NCBI RefSeq assembly: GCF_013371215.1
Contig: NZ_JABWMH010000002.1
Span: forward strand, 186,001 to 250,000
Reading direction: 5' to 3'
Source: Parasphingorhabdus flavimaris
GTDB lineage: Bacteria; Pseudomonadota; Alphaproteobacteria; Sphingomonadales; Sphingomonadaceae
DNA: 64,000 bases
Made by a program: the position numbers and the translations under genes. Under the pieces are notes generated by a model. The model made no database searches. It was not told the DNA's origin and saw only the letters and a list, made by a program, of their open reading frames with translations. The first letter of the stretch is position 1, and each line of letters begins with the position of its first letter. This document shows, piece after piece, positions 11,111-20,249 of the stretch.

Positions 11111-11641
11111 ATGCGTTTTTCACCGGCCGTTGTTGCCTTGTCCCTTGTTTTTGCCACCGTTTCCAGCGCCGGTTTCGGCCAGTCTGCCGATATCGATATC
11201 AAGCAGCGTTCGGTCGAATATATGCAATTGGGTGAGGCGGCGCAGAAGCGCGACGAGCTCGATCTGGCTGCGGATCTTTACGAAACGTCGCTGGCCGTCG
11301 ATCCGCGCAATGGTTCGGCCTTCATCGCCCTGGCGCAGATCGCCCGGGTACAGGGCCTGCCCGGAAAAGCAATCCGCTTGTATCGCGAAGCGCTGATCCT
11401 GGACCCGAATAATCTTGATGCACTGGCCGGGCAGGGCGAGGCCCTGATCCAGCGCGGTGCAACCGAAAAAGCGCGCGTCAACTTGTCGCGGATCGAAACA
11501 TTGTGCCGGTCGCGCTGTGCGCAAACCGATCAACTGGCCTCGGCGATCAAGCTAGCGGACAAGAAGCCCGTGCTGTCTGCGGAAGCGGTCACGCCAAAAC
11601 CGCAGATCGGTGACGAAGAGCCGACGACAGAAACGCCCTGA
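11111..11641 (+). CDS. Exported TPR protein
   Basis: A 176-residue protein. After a signal peptide (MRFSPAVVALSLVFATVSSAGFGQS) it has about two to three tetratricopeptide units (GEAAQKRDELDLAADLYETS, NGSAFIALAQIARVQG, GKAIRLYREALILDPNN), a CRSRC cysteine pair and a Pro/Glu/Thr tail. It probably mediates protein contacts in the periplasm. The start has TTGGAGCTGATT upstream. It ends 20 bases before the convergent DUF481 gene. Confidence 0.85.
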   Translation: MRFSPAVVALSLVFATVSSAGFGQSADIDIKQRSVEYMQLGEAAQKRDELDLAADLYETSLAVDPRNGSAFIALAQIARVQGLPGKAIRLYREALILDPNNLDALAGQGEALIQRGATEKARVNLSRIETLCRSRCAQTDQLASAIKLADKKPVLSAEAVTPKPQIGDEEPTTETP

Positions 11642-11661
11642 CAGGCCGTCCTTCGGGATGT

Positions 11662-12612
11662 TCAGAAATCGTAGACCAGAGACGCGCGGCTGAGCGTATC
11701 GGTTTTCGCGCGACCAGCCTGCGGGTTGGTTTCATGCTCGATCGTATAGGACAGGCGCGTCGACAGGCTGCCGATCAATTTTGCATCAAGCGCCGAGGTG
11801 GCGGTAAATGTCGTGTTGTCGCTGTCAATGACGGCAACCGCCGAGGTAAATCCCTGCGCATCGCTGGCATAGGTTCCGCCAGCGTCCTGCGAAAATTTGA
11901 GATGGTCGGTAATCTTCCAGTCGAAATCCAGTCCGACCAGCGCGGCAAGGCTGCTTTTTGTGTCTCCGCCTGCGAAATCGGTAACCCGGATTGCCGGGCC
12001 GGCCTTGATGGAGAGCCGAATATCGTCGGTACTGACCAGTTCGTAACCCAAGCCGCCTGACAATGTGTAGCGGGCGGAAAAGCCCTGGAAACGATCCCGT
12101 TCAAACTGGGCAAGACCGTAAGCGTAAAGCCGTTTGTTGAACTTGTAATTCGGCTCGAGGGTCGCGCTCAGCTGATCGCGGGTGGTTTTTCCCCCGTTGG
12201 TTTCATAATCGGCGCGAGCCTTGAAATTCATCCGCCATTTGACCGCATCCTTTACCAGCTTGATGCCACCGGTGACCCCTAAATTGCGCGTGTTTCCGGT
12301 CGAGCGGAATCCGCCCAGTTCGCCTTGGCCTTCCCAGTTTGCAAACAGGCCTGCCTCTTGTTTTTCCAACAGGGCGGCCGCCGCCTGTTCCGCCCGTTTA
12401 TTATTGTATTCGGCGAGGAGAGCATCGATCTCGGCCTGATCATCGGGGTTTGTTGCCTTGGCAATCTTGACGATCGCGAGCACGTCCTGATTGTTTCCGG
12501 AAGCGATGGCGGCGTCGATCATCGCTTTTACGGGATCGGGGAGCGCAGCCGAAGCAGGCGTGGAAATGCTCGCTGCCGCGAGAATTGCGGTCGCTATCGC
12601 AGGTCTAGACAT
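11662..12612 (-). CDS. DUF481 outer-membrane beta-barrel-like protein
   Basis: A 316-residue exported protein: signal peptide MSRPAIATAILAAASISTPASA, an alpha-helical segment (AIASGNNQDVLAIVKIAKAT, AALLEKQEAG), then a DUF481/YdiY region of alternating beta strands (WEGQGELGGFRSTGNTRN, FKARADYETNGGKTT, LSYTIEHETN) ending in SRASLVYDF, whose terminal Phe is typical of outer-membrane barrels. It is the last gene of the esterase-rppH-DUF481 minus-strand run, 23 bases after rppH. The frame also opens at 12729 but that would overlap rppH. Confidence 0.87.
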   Translation of the reverse strand: MSRPAIATAILAAASISTPASAALPDPVKAMIDAAIASGNNQDVLAIVKIAKATNPDDQAEIDALLAEYNNKRAEQAAAALLEKQEAGLFANWEGQGELGGFRSTGNTRNLGVTGGIKLVKDAVKWRMNFKARADYETNGGKTTRDQLSATLEPNYKFNKRLYAYGLAQFERDRFQGFSARYTLSGGLGYELVSTDDIRLSIKAGPAIRVTDFAGGDTKSSLAALVGLDFDWKITDHLKFSQDAGGTYASDAQGFTSAVAVIDSDNTTFTATSALDAKLIGSLSTRLSYTIEHETNPQAGRAKTDTLSRASLVYDF

Positions 12613-12635
12613 AAATATATCCCGGATAATATTGA

Positions 12636-13124
12636 TTAAATCAGCGGTCCGAATTCTTTGAGAACCGCGCGATACAGGTCCCTTTTGAACGGAACGATGA
12701 TATCTGGCAAGCCCGCGGGGTCGGTCCATTTCCAGTCGACAAATTCCGGATGCTCGGTCTGGATATCAATATGGCCGTCGTCGCCTGTGAAACGCATCAG
12801 AAACCAGCTTTGCCGCTGGCCGCGATATTTGCCCTTCCAGACCTTGCCGAGCAGTTCGTCGGGAAGGTCGTAGAGATATTCCTCCCTGGTCCGGCCAATG
12901 ACCTGGACATGGTCTTCAACCACGCCGGTTTCCTCACGAAGTTCGCGCAAGGCAGCGGCTTCGGCCTCCTCGCCTTTGTCAATCCCGCCCTGAGGCATCT
13001 GCCATGCATCGGGATAGAGGCTGTCGGCCGCGTCCAGCCTCTGGCCGACGAACACCTGACCTTCGCGGTTGGCGAGCATGATACCGGCGCACGGGCGGTA
13101 CGGGAGTTTGCTGTAATCCTTCAC
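12636..13124 (-). CDS. rppH: RNA pyrophosphohydrolase (NUDIX)
   Basis: A 162-residue NUDIX hydrolase that removes pyrophosphate from mRNA 5' ends to trigger decay. The conserved N-terminal LPYRPCAGIMLANREGQVFVG and MPQGGIDKGE lead into the Nudix box (ALRELREETG). The later FKRDLYRAVLKEFGPL also fits RppH. The GTG at 13124 overlaps the upstream stop (GTGA) and gives the normal length for the family; the frame reaches a TTG at 13148 that I consider less likely. Confidence 0.92.
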   Translation of the reverse strand: MKDYSKLPYRPCAGIMLANREGQVFVGQRLDAADSLYPDAWQMPQGGIDKGEEAEAAALRELREETGVVEDHVQVIGRTREEYLYDLPDELLGKVWKGKYRGQRQSWFLMRFTGDDGHIDIQTEHPEFVDWKWTDPAGLPDIIVPFKRDLYRAVLKEFGPLI

Positions 13125-14065
13125 AGGCTGGCGAGCAGCGTCTTCCAAGCTGCTATCATCTTGTCGACATCCTGCTGGGCTGAGGGCACCGCCTTGCGGA
13201 TATTGATGAAGCCGTGAACGTTTCCGGCCATTTCGATGAAATGCGTATTCACGCCGTGGCGGATCAGATCGGCGGCATAATCGCGTCCCTGGTCGCGCAG
13301 CGGATCGAGGCCGGCAGTGACCAGAACCGTTGGCGGGGTCGTCGCGAGATTACCAAGATAGGGCGATACGTTGATATCGTCATCCTCTGGCGCATAATGA
13401 CTGTCGAAATATTCCATTGTCGCCTTGGTAAGCAGGAAACCCTCGGCAAATTCGTCCATCGAGCCGCCTTCTGCGTCCATGCGGGTGGCGGGATAAATGG
13501 GGAATTGGGCGATGACGGGAACGGCAGCGGGCGAGGCCGCAAATTCTTGTGCGACCACCAAGGCGAGGTTGCCGCCCGCGCTATCGCCGCAGGGAACCAG
13601 GCCGCTGATATCAAGCTTCAACTGTTCCTGATGGTCGGCAACCCACCGGGTTGCAGCGAGACTGTCCTGTGGTGCTGCCGGGAAGGGCGCTTCCGGAGCC
13701 AGGCGATAGTCGACCGCGATGACCGGAATATCCATTTCGTGTGCGATATAGGTGCAGAAACTGTGGTGGGATTCGAGGTCGCCGATCACAAAACCGCCGC
13801 CATGGTAGAACATGATGACGGGTGTTTCCGCGCTTCGATCGGCCTGACTGTCGTACAGCCGCAACGCTATGTCGCCGGCGGGGCCGGGGCAGGCAATATC
13901 TTCGATCCGCGCCAGTTCGACCGGATCGGCTTCGAGCATCGCCCCCATCATATTGTACATTTCGCGGGCTGCAGCGGGTTCCAGTTCCGACATCAGCGGC
14001 TGGTCGGACTGCGCCATCATCGTCAAAATCATTTGCACATCTGGGCGTACATAAGCGTCAGTCAT
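13121..14065 (-). CDS. Alpha/beta hydrolase of the hormone-sensitive-lipase type
   Basis: A 314-residue cytoplasmic esterase. It shows the oxyanion motif YHGGGFVIGD, the nucleophile elbow GDSAGGNLALV, the acid in TAGLDPLRDQG and the catalytic His in GNVHGF. This is a complete HSL-family triad; short-chain esters are the likely substrates. GGAGATGATAG is a good ribosome site for the ATG. It is the first gene of a minus-strand operon with rppH. Confidence 0.93.
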   Translation of the reverse strand: MTDAYVRPDVQMILTMMAQSDQPLMSELEPAAAREMYNMMGAMLEADPVELARIEDIACPGPAGDIALRLYDSQADRSAETPVIMFYHGGGFVIGDLESHHSFCTYIAHEMDIPVIAVDYRLAPEAPFPAAPQDSLAATRWVADHQEQLKLDISGLVPCGDSAGGNLALVVAQEFAASPAAVPVIAQFPIYPATRMDAEGGSMDEFAEGFLLTKATMEYFDSHYAPEDDDINVSPYLGNLATTPPTVLVTAGLDPLRDQGRDYAADLIRHGVNTHFIEMAGNVHGFINIRKAVPSAQQDVDKMIAAWKTLLASL

Positions 14066-14247
14066 CTATCATCTCCAACCTGTTAACCGACCGATTAGAT
14101 CAGCCTGTGTTCACTAGGCAAGCGCTAATCGGGTGCTCCGCCCCAAACAAATGCTTTATCCCTATTAGTTTTTGTGGTTTGAAGCGGACAGCATTGCTGC
14201 TCTAGAGCGGGTTGCGTAATAATAAGCAAAGGCACGGAAAATCTATC

Positions 14248-16140
14248 ATGGCCACCGCAGTGAAGCAGGAAGAACCCAATAGTCCCCACCCGGACGGCGC
14301 AGAAAATGTCGTCGTCCGCTTTGCCGGCGACAGCGGCGACGGTATGCAGCTGACCGGAGGGCAGTTCACCCTCTCGACGGCACTGGCCGGCAACGATCTG
14401 GCGACTTTCCCGGATTTTCCGGCAGAAATCCGCGCGCCTCAAGGGACGCTGTTCGGTGTTTCCGCGTTCCAGATCAACTTTGGCTCGCGCGCGATCGAAA
14501 CCGCCGGTGACCAACCGGATGTGCTGATCGCGATGAACCCGGCTGCGCTGAAGACCAATGTTCAGGCGGTCCGCGCCGGTGGACTGGTGATCGCCGATGA
14601 AGGTGAATTCGGAAAGCGCAATCTCGACAAGGCGCATTACGAGACCAACCCGCTGGAAGATGGCTCGCTCGCCAAATGGCAGTTACTCAAGCTCAATATT
14701 TCCCAGCTGACGCTCGACGCCGTGAAACCCTTCGGCCTTGGTAACAAGGAAGCCTTGCGCTGCAAGAATATGTGGACGCTGGGTCTGGCCCTGTGGATGT
14801 TCGAGCGTGATCGCGAACCGATTATCCAGTGGCTGAAAAGCAAATTTGCCAAATTGCCGGATATTGCAGAGGCGAATATTGCCGCGCTCAACGCCGGACA
14901 TGCTTATGGCGAAACCGCCGAAATTTCCGGCGACGGACTGGGTGGCGGGCATATCACGCCGCACAAGGTGGACCGCGCTCCCGCCGACGCGGGGACATAC
15001 CGGACGGTAACCGGAGCGGAATCGCTTTCTCTCGGACTGGTTGCGGGCGCGCAGCTGGCCGGTTTGCCGATGTTCTTCGGTGGCTATCCGATAACGCCGG
15101 CCTCGGCGATCCTCCACCATCTCTCCCGACTGAAGGAATTCGGGGTGACAACCTTTCAGGCGGAAGACGAAATCGCCGCGATCTGCGCCGCCATTGGTGC
15201 AAGCTATGCCGGCCTGCTCGGGATCACCTCGTCGTCCGGTCCCGGTATCGCGCTGAAAGGCGAAGCCATGGGACTGGCGATCATGACCGAACTGCCGCTG
15301 GTGATCGTCAATTCGCAACGCGGCGGCCCATCGACCGGCCTGCCGACGAAGACCGAACAATCCGACCTCTATCAGGCGGTCTATGGCCGCAATGGCGATG
15401 CGCCGATGCCGGTCATCGCCGCACGTTCACCCGAAGACGCTTTCTACTGCGCCATCGAAGCGGTGCGGATCGCGGTGCAATATATGACTCCGGTGATGCT
15501 GTTGACCGATGGCTATATCGCCAATGCGGCGGAGCCCTGGAAGATTCCCGACGTCGATACGCTCGAGCGTTTTCCGGTCAGCTTCATGACCGAGAAGCCC
15601 GATGATGGGCCGTTGCTGCCTTACAGCCGTGACGAAAATCTCAAGCGCCCCTGGATCAAGCCGGGAACGCAGGGCCTGATGCACCGGATTGGGGGGATCG
15701 AGAAGGGTGTGGATACCGGCCATATCGAATATGGTCCGGCCAACCACCAGACCATGACCGAAATCCGGCGGGACAAGATACTCGGTGTCGCGGACAGTAT
15801 TGGTGATCAGGATCTTGCTTACGGCAAGGCGGGTGCCAAGCTGGCGGTCGTCGGCTGGGGTTCGACCTACGGACCGATCCATCAGGCCGTGGCGCGCGCA
15901 GGCGCGGCGGGTGAGGATGTGGCCCATGTCCATATCCGCAACATCTGGCCATTGCCGAAAAATCTCGGCGAATTGCTCAAGAGCTTTGACCGGATCATTG
16001 TTCCGGAAATGAACACCGGACAGTTGAAGACGATCTTGCGCGACCAATATCTGGTCGATGCGAAGCCGGTCAACAAGGTGTCCGGTCAGCCATTTACCAT
16101 CGCCGAAATTGCTGCGGTGATTGAGGAGAATCTGTCATGA
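14248..16140 (+). CDS. korA: 2-oxoacid:ferredoxin oxidoreductase, fused gamma-alpha subunit
   Basis: A 630-residue subunit in which an N-terminal gamma domain (VRFAGDSGDGMQLTG, FPAEIRAPQGT) is fused to the alpha domain (FFGGYPITPASAILH, ITSSSGPGIALKGEAMG, NSQRGGPSTGLPTKTEQ). With KorB it oxidatively decarboxylates 2-oxoglutarate (or a related 2-oxoacid) to the CoA ester, reducing ferredoxin. ATG 14248 is preferred; the frame opens 12 codons earlier at a TTG. Its stop overlaps korB by 4 bases (ATGA). No ferredoxin gene is nearby. Confidence 0.93.
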   Translation: MATAVKQEEPNSPHPDGAENVVVRFAGDSGDGMQLTGGQFTLSTALAGNDLATFPDFPAEIRAPQGTLFGVSAFQINFGSRAIETAGDQPDVLIAMNPAALKTNVQAVRAGGLVIADEGEFGKRNLDKAHYETNPLEDGSLAKWQLLKLNISQLTLDAVKPFGLGNKEALRCKNMWTLGLALWMFERDREPIIQWLKSKFAKLPDIAEANIAALNAGHAYGETAEISGDGLGGGHITPHKVDRAPADAGTYRTVTGAESLSLGLVAGAQLAGLPMFFGGYPITPASAILHHLSRLKEFGVTTFQAEDEIAAICAAIGASYAGLLGITSSSGPGIALKGEAMGLAIMTELPLVIVNSQRGGPSTGLPTKTEQSDLYQAVYGRNGDAPMPVIAARSPEDAFYCAIEAVRIAVQYMTPVMLLTDGYIANAAEPWKIPDVDTLERFPVSFMTEKPDDGPLLPYSRDENLKRPWIKPGTQGLMHRIGGIEKGVDTGHIEYGPANHQTMTEIRRDKILGVADSIGDQDLAYGKAGAKLAVVGWGSTYGPIHQAVARAGAAGEDVAHVHIRNIWPLPKNLGELLKSFDRIIVPEMNTGQLKTILRDQYLVDAKPVNKVSGQPFTIAEIAAVIEENLS

Positions 16141-17168
16141 ACGAGATGACGAAAATCACGACCACGCTGAAAGACTGGGAAACCGACCAGGAAGTACGCT
16201 GGTGCCCGGGCTGTGGCGATTACGCCATATTAAAGGCCGTACAGCGGACCATGCCCGATCTGGGGGCTGATCCGTCCAATACGGTCTTCATCAGCGGTAT
16301 CGGCTGCTCCTCGCGCTTTCCCTATTATATGGAGACTTATGGTTTCCATACCATCCATGGTCGCGCGCCAGCCGTAGCGACCGGCGTCAAGCTGGCCAAT
16401 CCGGAGCTCGACGTCTGGATCATCACCGGTGACGGCGATGCGCTGTCGATCGGCGGCAATCACACGATGCATTTGCTGCGCCGCAATCTCGACTGCCAGC
16501 TGATGCTGTTCAATAATGAAATTTACGGGCTGACCAAGGGCCAATATTCGCCGACCAGCCGTCAGGGCACCAACAGCCCCTCGACCCCTTATGGTTCGGT
16601 CGACAGGCCGGCATCGCCCTGCGCGTTCGCGCTCGGCGCTGGCGCACGTTTCGTTGCCCGCGGGATCGACATCCACAAGGGACTTCCCGATGTGCTGAAA
16701 GCCGCGCATGCCCACAAGGGTACGTCCTTCATCGAGATTTTCCAGAATTGCATCGTCTATAACAAAGATGTGTTCGAGGAATTTGCGGCCAAGAAAACCG
16801 CAGCCGACACCCAGCTGCATCTGGTAAACGGCGAACCGATGCTGTTCTCCAAGGGTGAAAAGGGCATCACGCTTAACCGCAAGACGCTGCAACTGGAAGT
16901 TGTCGATGTTGTCGATGGCGACTGGGCAGCGGCTGACGTGATTGTCCATGATGTCACCAACCGCTCGGTCGCGCATATGCTGATCGAGATGCAGTTCGGC
17001 GAATTCCCGATGGCACTGGGCGTGCTCTATGACGATCCGCGGCCGACTTTCGAGGCGGCTGTTGTGGCACAGAACGCTGCCGCAGCGGCTGGCAAGAAGC
17101 CGGATTTGCAGGCGTTGCTGAACAAGGGGCAGACCTGGACGGTGACGGAGGACGGGCCGGAACTGTAA
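16137..17168 (+). CDS. korB: 2-oxoacid:ferredoxin oxidoreductase, beta subunit
   Basis: A 343-residue thiamine-diphosphate-binding subunit. Likely 4Fe-4S ligands are the WCPGCGDYA pair, the Cys in GIGCSSRF and the Cys in FQNCIVYN. The TPP signature starts at ITGDGDALSIGGNHTMH and ends in LFNNEIYGLTKGQYSPTS. The HGRAPAVATGVKLANP segment is typical of KorB. Translation is coupled to korA. The pair is complete and should be functional; 2-oxoglutarate is the likeliest substrate but is not proven by sequence. Confidence 0.94.
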   Translation: MNEMTKITTTLKDWETDQEVRWCPGCGDYAILKAVQRTMPDLGADPSNTVFISGIGCSSRFPYYMETYGFHTIHGRAPAVATGVKLANPELDVWIITGDGDALSIGGNHTMHLLRRNLDCQLMLFNNEIYGLTKGQYSPTSRQGTNSPSTPYGSVDRPASPCAFALGAGARFVARGIDIHKGLPDVLKAAHAHKGTSFIEIFQNCIVYNKDVFEEFAAKKTAADTQLHLVNGEPMLFSKGEKGITLNRKTLQLEVVDVVDGDWAAADVIVHDVTNRSVAHMLIEMQFGEFPMALGVLYDDPRPTFEAAVVAQNAAAAAGKKPDLQALLNKGQTWTVTEDGPEL

Positions 17169-17177
17169 AGATTCGGG

Positions 17178-17205
17178 ACTCGCACGAAGACACGAAGGCA
17201 CTAAG
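17178..17205 (+). repeat. Left arm of inverted repeat flanking the GxxExxY gene
   Basis: The sequence CTCGCACGAAGACACGAAGG and following CACTAAG lies 10 bases after the korB stop. It matches, with about four mismatches in 28 positions, the reverse complement of the segment at 17611-17642, so the two arms bracket the GxxExxY gene. The repeating CACGAAG/CACAAAG rhythm is visible in both arms. Confidence 0.75.
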
Positions 17206-17213
17206 ATGTCGGC

Positions 17214-17603
17214 GTGGAACGTATTGAAGAATTCGCCAAAGTCTGTGTTGATTGTGGTTTCTGGCTGCACAAGGAGTTGGGCCCGGGACTGCTTGAATCT
17301 GCCTATGAAATATTGCTTTGCGAGAGTTTGAAAGAGAAAGGTCTTTCTGTCGAAAGACAGAGGATCATTCCTATCGTCTTCAAGGGACGAGTATTGGACG
17401 AGGCCTTTCGGGCTGACTTGATCGTTGAAAATCGACTGTTGATAGAGTTGAAGTCTACCGAACGCTACGCCCCTGTTCACGCCAAGCAGCTGTTGACCTA
17501 TCTGCGTCTGATGGATTTGCCGCTCGGTTTCCTGATGAATTTTGGCGCAGCCACTTTCAAAGAAGGCGTAAAACGGATAGCCAATGATTATTATGCAATC
17601 TAA
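17214..17603 (+). CDS. GxxExxY protein
   Basis: A 129-residue member of the GxxExxY family (PD-(D/E)XK-like fold has been proposed). The name motif is present as GPGLLESAYEILLC, followed by LIVENRLLIELKSTERYAP, whose E-L-K resembles the catalytic end of a nuclease core, and LLTYLRLMDLPLGFLMNFG. The start is a GTG. Codons are more AT-rich than in neighbouring genes and the gene is bounded by an inverted repeat, both suggesting separate acquisition. The biological role of the family is not established. Confidence 0.88.
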   Translation: MERIEEFAKVCVDCGFWLHKELGPGLLESAYEILLCESLKEKGLSVERQRIIPIVFKGRVLDEAFRADLIVENRLLIELKSTERYAPVHAKQLLTYLRLMDLPLGFLMNFGAATFKEGVKRIANDYYAI

Positions 17604-17610
17604 GCACTTC

Positions 17611-17642
17611 TTTCTTTGTGACTTTGTGTCTTCGTGTGAGCA
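17611..17642 (-). repeat. Right arm of inverted repeat flanking the GxxExxY gene
   Basis: Read on the minus strand this is GCTCACACGAAGACACAAAG followed by TCACAAAGAAAG, the partner of the arm at 17178-17205. It ends 6 bases before the TTG start of the next gene and so replaces the region where a Shine-Dalgarno would normally be. Confidence 0.75.
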
Positions 17643-17648
17643 AAAAAT

Positions 17649-18704
17649 TTGGACAATCTGACCCACAGCCTTGCCGGTGCCGTTCTCGGCCAGATGGGGC
17701 TCAAGAAAAAAACCGGCCTCGGCATGGCGACGCTAATCATCGCCGCCAATATTCCGGATATCGACGCGGTGGCGACCTTGCTCGACGGGGTGCAGCATCT
17801 GGCGATTCGGCGCGGGATCACCCACGGGCCGATCGCGATGTTGTTGCTGCCGCTGCTGCTGACCGGGATCATGATCGGCTTTGACCGCTGGCAAGGGATG
17901 CGGGGGAAGCGGCCTGCTGATCGCCTGCCGATCCACAGGGGCTGGTTGCTGGCGCTGGCCTATATCGGCTGTCTCAGCCATCCGGCGCTCGACTGGCTCA
18001 ACAGCTATGGCATCCGCCTGCTAGAGCCCTTTTCATCGCAATGGTTTTATGGCGACAGCATCTTCATCATCGATATCTGGATCTGGGCGGCGCTGATCGC
18101 GGGCCTGTGGCTTTCGCGGCGGCGCGAGAAGAAGCGGGCTGGCAACTGGCAGCGACCCGCGTGGATCAGCTTTGCTGCGGTCTGCGCCTATATCTTTGCC
18201 AATGGCATGATCACCGGCAAGGCAGAAGCGGAGACTGCGAAAGCGGTCGAACAAATGATCGGGGCGGCGCCTGAACTTGTGGTGGCCAATCCGATACCGG
18301 TGATGTTCTGGAAACGGGATATGCTCTGGCAGATGCCGATTGCTCCCGATTCGGACGTTCCCGGAGAAAATCAATATGGTGCGGGAGCCTATAGTCTCTT
18401 CAATCGAGAACAGCCGATGCCCGATGGCGCGATCGTGAAAAACTTGATGATCAATGAGATAATTCGCTATTCGCGGGACACCGACAAAAATGTCGATGCG
18501 TTTCTATTCTGGTCCCGGCTACCTGTAATCCGGGAAAATGTAGAGCTGGAGTCCGAGCAAGGGGTGTCGATACAATTTGGTGATATGCGGTTTCTTGATC
18601 CGATCGTCGCCGATAGGTTTTCCGTGCGGCTTGTTGTTCCATGGAATATCTTCATGGAGACAGCTAATGAAAGGGGTATAAAGGAAGGCTCTGTTGTCGA
18701 ATGA
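17649..18704 (+). CDS. DUF457 membrane-bound metal-dependent hydrolase-like protein (YdjM type)
   Basis: A 351-residue inner-membrane protein. It begins with the family's DNLTHSLAGAVLGQMGLKKK, contains PDIDAVATLL and HGPIAMLLLPLLL, and has further membrane segments at GWLLALAYIGCLSHPALDWL (with conserved H and D), IIDIWIWAALIAGLWL and WISFAAVCAYIFANGMI, then a soluble C-terminal domain. The conserved His/Asp residues suggest a metal site but no activity is established. It must start at the TTG because the family motif begins there. It overlaps the photolyase gene by 4 bases (ATGA), so the two are co-translated. Confidence 0.85.
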   Translation: MDNLTHSLAGAVLGQMGLKKKTGLGMATLIIAANIPDIDAVATLLDGVQHLAIRRGITHGPIAMLLLPLLLTGIMIGFDRWQGMRGKRPADRLPIHRGWLLALAYIGCLSHPALDWLNSYGIRLLEPFSSQWFYGDSIFIIDIWIWAALIAGLWLSRRREKKRAGNWQRPAWISFAAVCAYIFANGMITGKAEAETAKAVEQMIGAAPELVVANPIPVMFWKRDMLWQMPIAPDSDVPGENQYGAGAYSLFNREQPMPDGAIVKNLMINEIIRYSRDTDKNVDAFLFWSRLPVIRENVELESEQGVSIQFGDMRFLDPIVADRFSVRLVVPWNIFMETANERGIKEGSVVE

Positions 18705-20089
18705 CAAAACCCAAAATTATCTGGTTCCGCCGCGATCTGCGCCTTTCTGACCAGGCGGCTGTGGCCGCCGCGTCCGACAGCCCCGTCATCCCGGTCTATA
18801 TTCTCGACGATGAAACGCCGAAACACCGCATCATGGGCGGGGCTTCGCGCTGGTGGCTACACCGGTCACTGGAAGAATTGGAAGCATGTTTGCAGAGTCT
18901 GGGGTCGCGGCTGATCCTGCGGCAGGGGCCGGCTGCAGAGCATTTGGCCGAAATTGTCAAATCGAGTGGCGCGGATGAAATCCATGCGTTGCACCATTAC
19001 GAGCCGTGGTGGATCAATGCCGAGAGGATGTTGGAAAAATCTCTCGGCGACGAGGCCCGGCTGATCCTGCACGACGGCAATTATCTGCTGCCGCCTGGGA
19101 CGGTGACGACCGGAGCCGGTACGCCCTATAAAATCTACACGCCGTTCTGGAAGGCGCTGCGCCAGCATATGCCGCCGGGGGAAGCCGCTCCCGCGCCTGA
19201 AAGCCTCGATGCACCGGACAACTGGCCGGACAGCGATGCTCTGGACGACTGGGGGCTCTTGCCGACCAAGCCGAACTGGGCCGCCGCTTTTGGTGACCAT
19301 TGGCAACCCGGGTCGGCGGGCGCGGAGGATAATCTCGAGGATTTTGCCGACAAGGCGGCGGACTATGACGAGGGCCGCAACCTGCCGTCTGAGGAACTGG
19401 TCTCCCGCCTGTCGCCGCATCTGCATTTCGGCGAGATCAGCCCGGCGACGGTCTGGAACCGGCTGGCGGGGCAGGGGAGCAAGGTCGAGACCTATCTTAA
19501 GGAGCTGGTCTGGCGCGACTATGCGCAAAATGTGATCGACCAGTTCCCGCAATATGGCGGCGAGAGCTATCGCGAGAAAATGCGCGCGCTACCGTGGCGG
19601 GATTTGGGCGATGATGCGGTGAAGGCCGATTTCGGGGCCTGGTGTCAGGGCCGGACCGGCTATCCGATCGTCGATGCCGGGATGCGGGAATTGTGGGCGA
19701 CCGGCTGGATGCACAATCGTGTCAGGATGATTGCGGCGAGCTTCCTGATCAAGCATCTGCTGATCGACTGGCGCGAGGGCGAGAAATGGTTCTGGGACAC
19801 TCTGGTCGACGCCGATTACGCCTCCAACAGCGTCAACTGGCAATGGGTGTCGGGCACCGGCGTCGACAGCAACATGTTCGTGCGGATCATGGCGCCGCTG
19901 ACGCAGTCGGAAAAGTTCGATGCGGGCGATTATATCCGCCAATGGGTGCCGGAACTGGCGGAAATTGATGATCCTTATATTCACGATCCGGAGGATCATG
20001 GTTGCAGGCCGGCGGATTATCCCGCCAAGATCATCGGCCACAAGGAGGCGAGACAACGCGCCCTCGGCGCTTATGCAAAGGTCAAATGA
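18701..20089 (+). CDS. phrB: Deoxyribodipyrimidine photolyase (class I CPD type)
   Basis: A 462-residue flavoprotein that repairs UV-induced pyrimidine dimers with light. The N-terminal antenna domain begins IIWFRRDLRLSDQAA. The FAD domain has LSPHLHFGEISP, WCQGRTGYPIVDAGMRELWA, GWMHNRVRMIAASFL, and WFWDTLVDADYASNSVNWQW, including the Trp residues of the electron-transfer chain region. The ATG lies inside the stop of the DUF457 gene. Assignment is secure; repair of (6-4) products is less likely given these class I motifs. Confidence 0.96.
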   Translation: MTKPKIIWFRRDLRLSDQAAVAAASDSPVIPVYILDDETPKHRIMGGASRWWLHRSLEELEACLQSLGSRLILRQGPAAEHLAEIVKSSGADEIHALHHYEPWWINAERMLEKSLGDEARLILHDGNYLLPPGTVTTGAGTPYKIYTPFWKALRQHMPPGEAAPAPESLDAPDNWPDSDALDDWGLLPTKPNWAAAFGDHWQPGSAGAEDNLEDFADKAADYDEGRNLPSEELVSRLSPHLHFGEISPATVWNRLAGQGSKVETYLKELVWRDYAQNVIDQFPQYGGESYREKMRALPWRDLGDDAVKADFGAWCQGRTGYPIVDAGMRELWATGWMHNRVRMIAASFLIKHLLIDWREGEKWFWDTLVDADYASNSVNWQWVSGTGVDSNMFVRIMAPLTQSEKFDAGDYIRQWVPELAEIDDPYIHDPEDHGCRPADYPAKIIGHKEARQRALGAYAKVK

Positions 20090-20103
20090 GCCGGGGAATT
20101 GAA

Positions 20104-20139
20104 ATCTGCGCGCCGGGCAGCTATCACTGGAGCGCAGAT
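20104..20139. terminator. Weak hairpin after the photolyase gene
   Basis: An 8-bp perfect stem (ATCTGCGC/GCGCAGAT) with a 20-base loop lies 15 bases after the photolyase stop. There is no T-tract, so it is at most a weak or Rho-assisted end, or an mRNA 3' stabiliser. Confidence 0.3.
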
Positions 20140-20249
20140 CACAAGGATATCGGGTCGATGAACGAGTAGGTCGCCGTCAGGCACTATCAAAATATGCGCG
20201 CTCCAGTCCGCCGGGCTGGACATTTTGACACCTATATTCAGGATCTATC

